Positions 8,052-16,897 of a stretch of DNA of 64,000 nucleotides are shown one piece after another. This stretch comes from Tetragenococcus sp041859945 (lineage in GTDB: Bacteria; Bacillota; Bacilli; Lactobacillales; Enterococcaceae), in assembly GCA_041859945.1 (NCBI GenBank), contig JBFLGC010000001.1, positions 55,371 through 119,370 on the forward strand. Direction: 5' to 3'. The position numbers were made by a program, and so were the translations under genes. Every line of letters starts with the position of its first letter. The first letter of the stretch is position 1. The notes beneath the pieces were generated by a model, which was given only the letters and a program-made list of their open reading frames with translations, was not told the DNA's origin and did no database searches.

Positions 8052-9542
8052 TCAAACGGTTAGATGGCTCATTTTTAGTTCCGTTATTACCACTTTGCCT
8101 TCACTGTGCAGCGATACTTCTTTTCCTTTTGCGATTTCGTAAAAAGTTATTGTCATAGTCTGCTTATCATTGACAAACAATTCTAAAGAGCTAGTATCAC
8201 GGAACATTTCAAGTTTCAGTTTTCCATCGATCAAACGTACATCCATCGAACGAGCTACAAGCTGTGGCTCTTCATTACCGCAGATCAAATGTCCCACATT
8301 TTCCCTACTGATCGTAAGTAATTGCTTGGCTTTATTATAAATGATTTTTAGTGCAGCCATTTCATTTTTTGCCACTTGAATTGCTAAACTGGCACCGTCA
8401 GAAAAATCTGCTTCTAGCTCGATGACCACATTATCGCCAAGATCTTGAGTCAAACAATAGGGATCATCTTTGAGCACTAAATGATGCAATTCTTTTTCGT
8501 TCACCATGTTTTCATAAACAAAGGAGACTGGAACTTGAGTCAAACACTGATTTTTTACGTGCAACTGCCGTGGCAGAGTCATCGCTCCAGACCAGTTATG
8601 GCCCAAATCGTGGGGGGGCCTCGTTCGGTCCCACATCTGCATCCAAGCAATCATGATCCGTCGTCCTTGGTCATCTTCTAGTGTTTGCGGGGCATAAAAA
8701 TCTAAGCCGCCATCGATTTCATGATCATTTTCAACTTGAAATTTTCCCGTCGACCAATCCATCGTACCGATATATGCAATCGTGGAGCTGATATTATGAA
8801 ATTCATGGCCACGTTTAGGGATTTGAATCGGTGACATGATCAAAACATCTTTACCATCAAGTCGGAAAAAGTCAGGACATTCCCACATGATGCCTTGACT
8901 GTCATTGCCTTCTAACATTACCGAATAAAACGACCATTCAATCAAGTCTTTAGAAGAAAAAAGTAAGATCTTGCCATGATCAGCTGCACTTTTAGTAGCC
9001 ACAACGGAAAAATAAGTATCGCCATGGCGGAAAACTTTGGGATCACGAAAGTCATGGATCGAACCATGTTCACCTAGCAATTTTTCGCCGATCACAGGAT
9101 TTTGATCACTTTTTTCAAAATGAATACCATCTTCAGATACAGCTATACATTGTCTTTGGTAAACTACTCCATTTTCTTCCACATGGCCCGTATACATTAA
9201 ATACAAGTGACCATCCTTTTCGATAGCACTTCCTGAAAAGCAGCCACTTTTATCATAGTCTTGATCTGGAGCTAAAGCGATCGGCAAGTCTTCCCAGTGG
9301 AGCAGATCCTTTGATTTCACATGTCCCCAATGCATGGGTCCCCAATTACTGTCATAAGGATAATATTGATAAAATAAATGGTACTCTCCTTTATAAAAAA
9401 CAAATCCATTGGGATCATTGATCCAGCCGATCGGCGCCATCACATGATAGTGATGGCGATAATCAGCAACAACTTTTGCTTTATTCTCAGTAATATAGCG
9501 GTTTGCTTGTTCTAACAACGTTTCTTTTTCAGTCAAATTCAC
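8052..9542 (-). CDS. GH32 beta-fructosidase / sucrose-6-phosphate-hydrolase type
   Basis: 496 residues, no signal peptide, so cytoplasmic. All GH32 motifs are intact: WINDPNG with nucleophile D43, FSGSA at 102-106, FRDP at 165-168 and WECP with acid/base E221. A C-terminal beta-sandwich follows. It would split imported fructo-oligosaccharides or sucrose into hexoses. GTG start overlaps the stop of the binding-protein gene (GTGA), indicating translational coupling with the ABC importer. It is a different protein from the sucrose-PTS ScrB at 41.7 kb. Confidence 0.93.
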   Translation of the reverse strand: MNLTEKETLLEQANRYITENKAKVVADYRHHYHVMAPIGWINDPNGFVFYKGEYHLFYQYYPYDSNWGPMHWGHVKSKDLLHWEDLPIALAPDQDYDKSGCFSGSAIEKDGHLYLMYTGHVEENGVVYQRQCIAVSEDGIHFEKSDQNPVIGEKLLGEHGSIHDFRDPKVFRHGDTYFSVVATKSAADHGKILLFSSKDLIEWSFYSVMLEGNDSQGIMWECPDFFRLDGKDVLIMSPIQIPKRGHEFHNISSTIAYIGTMDWSTGKFQVENDHEIDGGLDFYAPQTLEDDQGRRIMIAWMQMWDRTRPPHDLGHNWSGAMTLPRQLHVKNQCLTQVPVSFVYENMVNEKELHHLVLKDDPYCLTQDLGDNVVIELEADFSDGASLAIQVAKNEMAALKIIYNKAKQLLTISRENVGHLICGNEEPQLVARSMDVRLIDGKLKLEMFRDTSSLELFVNDKQTMTITFYEIAKGKEVSLHSEGKVVITELKMSHLTV

Positions 9543-11152
9543 TCTGTCCCCTTTGCAAATCTATCGTAACCATCTTGTTTGATCTGAAGCCATTCATCGA
9601 CGCCGACCCGATCTAATTCAGCTAAGTAGTCATCCCACTCGTCATCGATACCGCCGTTTGTGATCCATTCAGCTCGTTTCAAATAGATATAATCCCACAT
9701 ATCCGTTTCGATTTTGTTTATACGATCAGATTCTTTTTTATCTAAAAATACTTTAGGATAATTATTTTCATCAGTGATATATGGAAGATAATATTCATGC
9801 ATCAAATCTAACCGCCATTTCGCATCATCAGGCATAGTCGTCACAGTCCCATAGTAATCATCCAAAATAGCTAACGGTCCTGCTGCTTCAGTCTTTTGGC
9901 GCAGTTCCCCTGGTGCAGTACCGTCTAGTGGCAAGTGTTTCAACATATCACCGTCTAATTCAAAAATATTAGCTTGTTCCGTATCGCCGTATGTTCCCCA
10001 ATTGTTTTGAACAGATTGTAAAGGTTCATACATTTTGTCGACCCATTTCGCAGTTAGTTCAAGGTTTTTATTGGCACTAGTGATCACAAAACGGTCACGT
10101 GAGAAACCTAAGCCGTTGGTACGAGTCACGTGTTTTTCACCACTTGGTCCAACCAACACAGGCAAGACATCATACTGATCATTGTCTCCGGTAATATTCA
10201 TTTTATCCCAAGTAAAGTAAACACCATATTTTTGTTCTTTCCCTTTAGCAACATAGGTATTCCAATCTTGTTCAAAACTTTCTGTATCGATCAAGCCTTT
10301 GTCCCACATTTCATGGAAATACTTGATAGCCTCTTTATAGCCTTCCTTGTCCGCTGTAAAAATCACGTTCCCGTCATCGTCGACAACCGTATGATCGTCA
10401 TTATCGCCTTCACCAAAAGCACCAAACAAGAGCTTCAGATCTTCGTTACCGCCATTATTGATAAAACTAAACGGAATTTCATCCGCTTCGCCGTTACCAT
10501 TTGGATCTTGTGTTTTGAAAGCTTCCAAGACTGTCAGCAATTCATCCGTCGTTTCTGGCATTTTTAGGCCTAATTTGTCAAGCCATTCTACATTGATCCA
10601 AGCCATATCGTTGACAGTATGGATCGATTCTTTGCCGGCACCCAATTCTTCTATCCAAGGGAAAGAATAAATATGGCCATCTGGAGCTGTCAGCATATCT
10701 CTATACTCAGGTCGTTCTTCCAAAACTTTTTGTAAGTTTGGCATATAATCATCGATCAAATCTTCTAAAGGTACGATCACACCAGTTTCTGCCCAAGAAA
10801 GCAGATCATAGTCGCTAGCCCCGGCGTTAAAAATCGCATCAGGAAGATCGCCACTAGCAATGTCTAGATTTCGTTTTTCAGCAAAATCGGCGTTGTAGTT
10901 GGTCCAATCGATATGCACATTAGTATCTTCTTCTAAACGTTGAAAAACCAATTTATCATTGGGATCATTGGGTGCTAAAGCGGCACTTTGGGAAATCATT
11001 TTAAGTGTCACTTTCTCATCTAAAGGTAGAGAAACATCAGTCAATTCATAATCTGGACTAGATTTTGCATCTTCCTCTTTGTTTTTACCACATGCAGCTA
11101 ATACTAGTGTTGAGAAAAGCATGGTACTCACTAAAACAGCTCTTTTTTTCAT
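9539..11152 (-). CDS. ABC transporter substrate-binding lipoprotein (LipO/YtcQ type)
   Basis: 537 residues. Signal peptide with lipobox LAAC at about residue 21, so the mature protein is anchored to the outer face of the membrane. The length and the DPNGNGEADEIPFSF segment are typical of the large CUT1 oligosaccharide-binding proteins found with LplB/YtcP permeases. Context (two GH32 proteins, fructokinase) suggests fructo-oligosaccharide or inulin as ligand. ATG start with TAGGAGCGG upstream. Third gene of the operon. Confidence 0.92.
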   Translation of the reverse strand: MKKRAVLVSTMLFSTLVLAACGKNKEEDAKSSPDYELTDVSLPLDEKVTLKMISQSAALAPNDPNDKLVFQRLEEDTNVHIDWTNYNADFAEKRNLDIASGDLPDAIFNAGASDYDLLSWAETGVIVPLEDLIDDYMPNLQKVLEERPEYRDMLTAPDGHIYSFPWIEELGAGKESIHTVNDMAWINVEWLDKLGLKMPETTDELLTVLEAFKTQDPNGNGEADEIPFSFINNGGNEDLKLLFGAFGEGDNDDHTVVDDDGNVIFTADKEGYKEAIKYFHEMWDKGLIDTESFEQDWNTYVAKGKEQKYGVYFTWDKMNITGDNDQYDVLPVLVGPSGEKHVTRTNGLGFSRDRFVITSANKNLELTAKWVDKMYEPLQSVQNNWGTYGDTEQANIFELDGDMLKHLPLDGTAPGELRQKTEAAGPLAILDDYYGTVTTMPDDAKWRLDLMHEYYLPYITDENNYPKVFLDKKESDRINKIETDMWDYIYLKRAEWITNGGIDDEWDDYLAELDRVGVDEWLQIKQDGYDRFAKGTE

Positions 11153-11182
11153 TAAAATCCGCTCCTAAATTTATATTTTTTA

Positions 11183-12112
11183 TTATCCTTTTACCGAACC
11201 AACTAAAACACCTTTATCAAAATATTTTTGGAAAAATGGATACATCACGATCAGTGGCAAACTAGAGATCACGATCGTGGCATATTTAATAAGTTCAGCC
11301 AATTGTTTCATTTCTGCCATAGCGGTATTCGCACCGACCATATCTTGCGATGGTTGATTTTGAATCAAGATATTCCGTAAAACCAATTGTAATGGTTGGA
11401 GGTCGGGATCTTTCAAATAAATCATCGCATCAAAATACGAATTCCATTGACCAACAAAAGCATATAAGAATAAAACAAAGACGATCGGTTTTGCTAAAGG
11501 CAACATGACTTTGAATAGGATCTGGATTTCATTAGCCCCATCGATCGTCGCTGCTTCTGCCAATTCTCGTGGCAGACCAGCAAAGTAAGTTCGAGCAATG
11601 ATTAAATTCCAAACACTGAGCGCATTAGGAAGTATCAATGCCCAAATGGTATCCAACATCCCTAAGTCTTTGATCAATAAATATGTCGGGATCAAACCAC
11701 CATTGACAAACATTGTGATCACAAAGAAAGTCATGATCGCCCCTTTCCCATATAAATCAGGACGTGACAGAGGATACGCCGTAATGATCGTAAAAAATAC
11801 CGTTAAAAATCCAAAAGCAAAGGAATAGAACATTGAGTTAATAAAACCCCGAATGATCGAATCATCTGCAAAAACACGTTGATATCCCTGTAAGGTCCAG
11901 TCTTTAGGATTAAAGCTGATTCCTTTACTAATCAATGTCGACGGGTCCATAAACGAAGCAATGACGACATATATCAGAGGAACGATCGTAATCAATACCA
12001 AAAAGGCAATAATGATCCGATTGACCCATAACATTCGTTTATCAAATGCAGTATATAAATTCATATTCACTGGTTGACTTGGTTGTTTTTTCTTCTTTTT
12101 CAATGATTTCAC
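11183..12112 (-). CDS. ABC transporter permease, YtcP/MalG type
   Basis: 309 residues with a Lys-rich cytoplasmic N-terminus and six predicted membrane segments. The EAA loop that contacts the ATPase reads EAATIDGANEIQILFKVMLPLAKP. It ends in KYFDKGVLVGSVKG, the conserved tail of YtcP-type permeases. GTG start at 12112 with AAGGA at good spacing, only 3 bp after the partner permease. It forms the channel with the next upstream gene. No ATPase is encoded in this operon, so a shared MsmK-like ATPase elsewhere is expected. Confidence 0.93.
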   Translation of the reverse strand: MKSLKKKKKQPSQPVNMNLYTAFDKRMLWVNRIIIAFLVLITIVPLIYVVIASFMDPSTLISKGISFNPKDWTLQGYQRVFADDSIIRGFINSMFYSFAFGFLTVFFTIITAYPLSRPDLYGKGAIMTFFVITMFVNGGLIPTYLLIKDLGMLDTIWALILPNALSVWNLIIARTYFAGLPRELAEAATIDGANEIQILFKVMLPLAKPIVFVLFLYAFVGQWNSYFDAMIYLKDPDLQPLQLVLRNILIQNQPSQDMVGANTAMAEMKQLAELIKYATIVISSLPLIVMYPFFQKYFDKGVLVGSVKG

Positions 12113-12115
12113 CCC

Positions 12116-13084
12116 CTATAGTCCTTCCCCATCATTTAGTTTTTTAGTAATTGTGTTGACGCCAAGTAGTAAGACCACGTTGATGACCATATTGAACAAG
12201 CCCACAGCTGCTGAATAAGAGTAGTTGCCTGATTGCAACCCAACTTTATAGACATACGTCGAAATGATTTCAGAAGCTTGGATATTCATCGACGTTTGCA
12301 TCAAATACGCCTTCTCATAGCCAACGTTCATGATATTTCCTACCGATAAGATAAAGTTAATGATCATCACAGGCTTCAAAGCAGGTAGATCGATGTGAAT
12401 GATTTTTTGAAAAATATTAGCCCCATCTATATTAGCTGCTTCGTATAAATCAGTACTGACTCCAGATAAAGTAGCAGTATACAAAATGGAAGACCAGCCC
12501 ATTCCTTGCCAAATACCGGATAGAATATAAATCGGTCGGAAATAATTGGCTTTTGACATGAACATGAGTGGCTTTCCACTGATCTTTTCAACGAGCGAAT
12601 TGACTGGACCATTTGCCGATAAAAATAGAAAAAGCATCCCCACGATGATAACCACTGAAATAAAGTTTGGAGCGTATAATATCAACTGAACCTTCTTTTT
12701 GGCTTTATCGCTTAACAATTGATTCAGTCCCAATGCCAACAATACGGGTGGCAAGAATCCCAAAATCAAACCGTAGACACTGACTTTCAACGTATTTGAC
12801 AGTAACATCGAAAAATTGGGTGAATTAATGAAATCTTTGAAATGATAAAGACCAATCCAGGGACTTTTCAAAATACCTTGTAACGGATTGTAATTCTTAA
12901 ATGCAATCGTTGCACCATACATAGGAAAATACTTAAACACGAGTGTCAAAATGATTCCTGGTAGCATCAACAAATATAGCCACTTATCTCGCATGACCCG
13001 CCGTTTACGCTCCTTGCGTCTTGCTTGTTTCAAAACTTCCTTACTTAATTCTGGCGGTTTAGACACAGTTGATTGGTTTGTCAA
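12116..13084 (-). CDS. ABC transporter permease, LplB/MalF type
   Basis: 322 residues, basic N-terminus (KQARRKERKRRVMRDKW), six membrane segments and EAA loop YEAANIDGANIFQKIIHIDLPALKP. It is the first gene of the fructan operon and uses a TTG start with AGGAG nine bases upstream. Together with the YtcP-type protein it forms the pore of a CUT1 oligosaccharide importer. Confidence 0.92.
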   Translation of the reverse strand: MTNQSTVSKPPELSKEVLKQARRKERKRRVMRDKWLYLLMLPGIILTLVFKYFPMYGATIAFKNYNPLQGILKSPWIGLYHFKDFINSPNFSMLLSNTLKVSVYGLILGFLPPVLLALGLNQLLSDKAKKKVQLILYAPNFISVVIIVGMLFLFLSANGPVNSLVEKISGKPLMFMSKANYFRPIYILSGIWQGMGWSSILYTATLSGVSTDLYEAANIDGANIFQKIIHIDLPALKPVMIINFILSVGNIMNVGYEKAYLMQTSMNIQASEIISTYVYKVGLQSGNYSYSAAVGLFNMVINVVLLLGVNTITKKLNDGEGL

Positions 13085-13103
13085 AAGAAAACATCTCCTA
13101 TTT

Positions 13104-13183
13104 TAGAAACGTTTCCAGTATATAATAAAAAAATAGACATTGGCAACAAATTATTCCAGTCGATAAAACTGGAAACGTTTCTA
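13104..13183 (-). promoter_or_regulatory. Fructan operon promoter with two LacI-type operators
   Basis: On the minus strand a TTGCCA (-35, 13141-13146) and TATACT (-10, 13117-13122) pair precedes the permease gene. Two 15-bp operators with core AGAAACGTTTCCAG lie in opposite orientation, one overlapping the -10 box (13104-13118) and one upstream of the -35 box (13169-13183), 66 bp centre to centre. This fits repression by the operon's own LacI protein, possibly with looping. They resemble but do not fully match the CcpA cre consensus. The rest of the gap up to 13389 is A/T-rich with no other feature seen. Confidence 0.8.
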
Positions 13184-13389
13184 TTTTTTGAATAAATTTA
13201 TTTTAGCATAGCTACATAATTTATGTCAACGCTTTTTTAAGGTATTTTTTGTTTTTTATCTAAAAAAAAATTTTTTGTTTTATACATCAAAAAAGATATT
13301 GTTTTAATTAGCTTTACTACTCACAACTAAAATAAACCAATACCTTTTTTTATTATTCATTTTTTTCAAAACAAAATCTTTTATTGACT

Positions 13390-14679
13390 TTATTTCTCAA
13401 TTCGAAAACCAAAATAATCCATCACTAACTCGCAAAACATCATATTTGCCCACGAAAACCATTCACGCGTGTAGTTGGTTGGATCATTGACATCGATTCC
13501 TTCATGCATCAGATGAGTATCGGCGTCGATCGCCACTAAGGTATCTAGGATTTTGGCTTGCTCTGACTTATCGTCACTGGTCAAGGCTTGGATCGACATC
13601 GCGATCGGCCAGACATAATTTTCAGGTGTATGCGGTGAGCCCACTCCCTTGGCATATTTTCCTTCATAATAATAAGGATTTTCAGGACTTAGTAACGTTT
13701 TACGCGTCGCTTGATATCTCTCGTCATTGGTAGCCAAATAGCCTAAATACGGCGCAGAAATCAAGCTAGGTACATTACTATCATCCATCAGCAGAACATT
13801 CCCTTTCCCATCAACTTCATAGGCATAGATGGTTTGACCTGCTTTATTTTTTGTAGTCCCATGTGCTTCGATACCGGCTTGAACGGCTTCTTTTAACTGA
13901 CGCGCTTTATCCACAATGTGGGCATCAGCCAAGATCTCTGAAAAAATCGTTTCAAGGTAACCTAAGACCACAACAGCGAACATATTACTTGGCACTAGAT
14001 AACCATATTGACAAGGATCGTCACTTGGTCGAAAACCTGACCAAATCATACCAGTCTTTTCAACTTCCAAACCAAAGCCCGTTTCCCATGATTTATCATC
14101 ATGCGAGCCGCCGGGACGTTTAAAGGAGTAAGGAGACTCTTTATGATTTTGTTCCGTTTCAAAAACTGCTAATATTTTTTGGACGCCCACTTTAAAATGA
14201 TCGTCAAACTGATCTGTACGACCGGTATTGATATATAAAAGATAAGCTAGTTGAATCGGATAGCACAACGAATCGATTTCAAATTTACGTTCCCAGATCC
14301 AATCATTCATTTCGGTTTCATCTGTTTGGTGGCCGGCGCCATTTTCAGCTTCATTAAAGGCGTTGGCATAGGGATCGATAGCGATATAGAAAAACTGTTT
14401 CTTTACCAGACCCGCGATCATATCAGCTAAATCCGCATCTTTTTTTGCTAAATACAAATACGGTCGTACTTGCGCTGTCGAATCTCGCAACCACATCGCT
14501 GGAATATCACCGGTCAATAAAAAAGTTGTGCCATCCTCATGACGTTTGACCGTTGTTAACAAAGTATTGGCAAAAGCCGCCTTAAAATTTTCTGCCCATC
14601 GAACATGTTCCAAGCCACATTTTTCTGTTATTTCATCCATAAAATTTTGGACCGAAGTTGGAATTTGTTTATAAACCAT
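13390..14679 (-). CDS. GH125 exo-alpha-1,6-mannosidase
   Basis: 429 residues, cytoplasmic (no signal). Matches the GH125 family (old DUF1237): AMWLRDSTAQVRPY near residue 61, NDWIWERKFEIDSLCYP near 125, PSDDPCQYGYLVPSN near 218 carrying the catalytic acid, and the catalytic glutamate in TREWFSW (E406). Characterised relatives in streptococci and clostridia remove non-reducing alpha-1,6-linked mannose. ATG start with AAAGGAG. Last gene of the mannoside operon, 43 bp after a GH92 gene. Confidence 0.93.
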   Translation of the reverse strand: MVYKQIPTSVQNFMDEITEKCGLEHVRWAENFKAAFANTLLTTVKRHEDGTTFLLTGDIPAMWLRDSTAQVRPYLYLAKKDADLADMIAGLVKKQFFYIAIDPYANAFNEAENGAGHQTDETEMNDWIWERKFEIDSLCYPIQLAYLLYINTGRTDQFDDHFKVGVQKILAVFETEQNHKESPYSFKRPGGSHDDKSWETGFGLEVEKTGMIWSGFRPSDDPCQYGYLVPSNMFAVVVLGYLETIFSEILADAHIVDKARQLKEAVQAGIEAHGTTKNKAGQTIYAYEVDGKGNVLLMDDSNVPSLISAPYLGYLATNDERYQATRKTLLSPENPYYYEGKYAKGVGSPHTPENYVWPIAMSIQALTSDDKSEQAKILDTLVAIDADTHLMHEGIDVNDPTNYTREWFSWANMMFCELVMDYFGFRIEK

Positions 14680-14722
14680 TGCGTTCTCCTTTATTTGTGT
14701 AATGTCTACAAATTATCTGACA

Positions 14723-16876
14723 CTATTTTTCTTTGCTGTTACTTAATGAAAACGGCAGATCACAAACACTGTATTTTCGTGAATGAGGGACGATGCCCAA
14801 ATGAAATTGAATCGTCCCACCTTGCATCAATTCATTATGTGTAAAATACAGTTTATGATAATCTTCGCCATTACGTTTCACTTCATCCACAAAAAGTTGT
14901 TGGGATTGGTTTGGGCTAGCTTCGATCGTCAACGTTTTTTCATTAGACAAATGTATGATCACCTGATCAAATAAAGGCATACCAATGACATATTGCCCTG
15001 ATCCTGGTGTCACTGGATAAAAGCCTAAGCTATTAAAAACATACCATGCGGCCATACTGCCATTGTCTTCATCGCCCGGGTACCCAGTTATCGAATCATC
15101 AAATTGTAAAGTCAGAACTTGCTTGATCAAAGCTTGTCCTTTTTCAGGATGCCCGATGTAGCTAAATAGATAGGGGTAGTGGAAACTCGGCTGATTGGAA
15201 ATCGCAAATTGACCATATTCAAGCGCGGCCATTTCACTCATTTCGTGAATCTCGCAGCCATAACCATCGACTTCATAGTTTGGTTCTTGATTGCATAATT
15301 CAGTGACTTTTTCATTGAATTTTTCAGTTCCGCCCATTAAATCAATAAGTCCTCCGATATCTTGGTAGGCACCAAAAGTGGTCTGCCAAGCACTCCCTTC
15401 TGCATAATCTTTGCCCCAACGATAGGAAGAAAAGTTATCTGTGAAGTTTCCCTGAGTATCTTTTGCTCGCATAAAGTTTGTCTCTTTATCAAATAGGTGA
15501 CGATAGTTTAAAGCTTGTTTGCGATAAAAAGCTGCTTTGTCGGTTTCGCCTAAAGTAGCGGCCACTTGACTGATACAAAAGTCACTGTAGGTATAATCCA
15601 AGGTATGGTTGACCGATTCATGGTAATTAGCCGGAACATAACCATATTTTAAATAGTCGAGCGTTCCTTGGCGTCCATAATTGGGATTTTCGCTTTGAGT
15701 CGTTGCCGCTTTTTCCATCGCTTCTAGAAATTCTGGCATCAAATCTGTTGCGATTTCTTTCACGGCAGCATCGGCAATGACCGCATCGACTAACGTCCCT
15801 GGCATCAGGTTCCGTTCATCGGGAGAGAGCCATTTCGGTAAAAAGCCCGTTTCGCGATAACTATTTAAAAAGCCTTCGAGCATATCTCTGTACTCTTCTT
15901 GAGCAATCAATGAATACAAAGGATAGACTGTTTTGTAGGTATCCCAGAAGCCGTTGTTGGTATATAGTTTGCCTTTGCGAACTTTTTTGGAAAAAGTGTC
16001 ATAGTGGATGGCTTGGTCATTTGCATCATATTCGTAAAAAGTTTGCGGGAATAAAAATGCCCGATAGAAATTGTGATAAAACGTGCTGACTTGTTTGTCA
16101 TCATGATGGTTTATTTCAATACGCTGTAAATGTTCTTCCCATTTTTGCACACTATCATTAAAAAAGTCTGTCACTGTTTTTTCGGATTCACGCGCTAAAT
16201 TTAGCAAAGCTTGGTCACTATCAATAAAAGAAGTGGCGAGATGGATGGTTTGCTCAGATCCTACGAGCTTGATCGGGATACTCTCATTTTCACCACTTAT
16301 TTTTGATTTGTCCATAGATATCTTATGATCGAATGACAAAGCGAAATAGAGGGTGAAGTCTGGATCTTCTGAACCAGAAAAATTGATGATCTCACCTATG
16401 ATCGTTTGTTCCTCTTTTAGTTCCAGTTGATAACGTCCTGGTAAAGTCAGCAACAGCCCATTTTCTTCTTTAGGAGAAGAAAAGGCGAGAATAGCTCCAT
16501 ATTTGCTCGGAACAAGTCTGGAAGAAATCCCATAGCGTAATTGCCGAATCGCGAGATGCGTCGGACGGAAGCTACTCTCTTCCGGTCGATAGGAACTTTG
16601 CGCATGAAATAAGGTGTTTTCAGATAGTATCCCATTGAAGGGGGTGAGCAATAGATAAGAAAAATCTCCCATCCAAGGACTCGGTTGATGCGTCAAGCGA
16701 TAACCCTGAAACGTTCTGTCTTCCGGATGAAACCACCAACTTCCCTTTTGATCCGTCGTTTGTGGGGCAAAATAATTCATAGCAAAAGGGACCCCGGTAT
16801 AAGGTAAACAATTGCCATGTGAAAAACTGTGTTGATTGGCCGTGCCGTGTCTGGTATCGATTTTTTGTGAAAGCAT
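14723..16876 (-). CDS. GH92 alpha-mannosidase (copy 1)
   Basis: 717 residues, no signal peptide, so predicted cytoplasmic. The N-terminal beta-sandwich starts with IDTRHGTANQHSFSHGNCLPYTGVPFAMNYF. The (alpha/alpha)6 domain carries GFWDTYKTVYPLYSL, EGSAWQTTFGAYQD, IHEMSEMA and GYPGDEDNGSMAAWYVFNSLGFYP; the last acidic cluster contains the catalytic base region. The family consists of calcium-dependent exo-alpha-mannosidases (1,2-, 1,3- or 1,4-linkages). Paralogous to the second GH92 gene of the operon, which argues for different linkage specificity. Confidence 0.93.
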   Translation of the reverse strand: MLSQKIDTRHGTANQHSFSHGNCLPYTGVPFAMNYFAPQTTDQKGSWWFHPEDRTFQGYRLTHQPSPWMGDFSYLLLTPFNGILSENTLFHAQSSYRPEESSFRPTHLAIRQLRYGISSRLVPSKYGAILAFSSPKEENGLLLTLPGRYQLELKEEQTIIGEIINFSGSEDPDFTLYFALSFDHKISMDKSKISGENESIPIKLVGSEQTIHLATSFIDSDQALLNLARESEKTVTDFFNDSVQKWEEHLQRIEINHHDDKQVSTFYHNFYRAFLFPQTFYEYDANDQAIHYDTFSKKVRKGKLYTNNGFWDTYKTVYPLYSLIAQEEYRDMLEGFLNSYRETGFLPKWLSPDERNLMPGTLVDAVIADAAVKEIATDLMPEFLEAMEKAATTQSENPNYGRQGTLDYLKYGYVPANYHESVNHTLDYTYSDFCISQVAATLGETDKAAFYRKQALNYRHLFDKETNFMRAKDTQGNFTDNFSSYRWGKDYAEGSAWQTTFGAYQDIGGLIDLMGGTEKFNEKVTELCNQEPNYEVDGYGCEIHEMSEMAALEYGQFAISNQPSFHYPYLFSYIGHPEKGQALIKQVLTLQFDDSITGYPGDEDNGSMAAWYVFNSLGFYPVTPGSGQYVIGMPLFDQVIIHLSNEKTLTIEASPNQSQQLFVDEVKRNGEDYHKLYFTHNELMQGGTIQFHLGIVPHSRKYSVCDLPFSLSNSKEK

Positions 16877-16897
16877 AGTTATGTTACACTCCTTTAG

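Noticed and set aside
13104..13183. CcpA catabolite-response elements
   Set aside because: The two sites have the AAACGTTT core but fail the cre consensus at the outer positions and are nearly identical to each other, which fits the operon's own LacI protein better. CcpA binding is not excluded.
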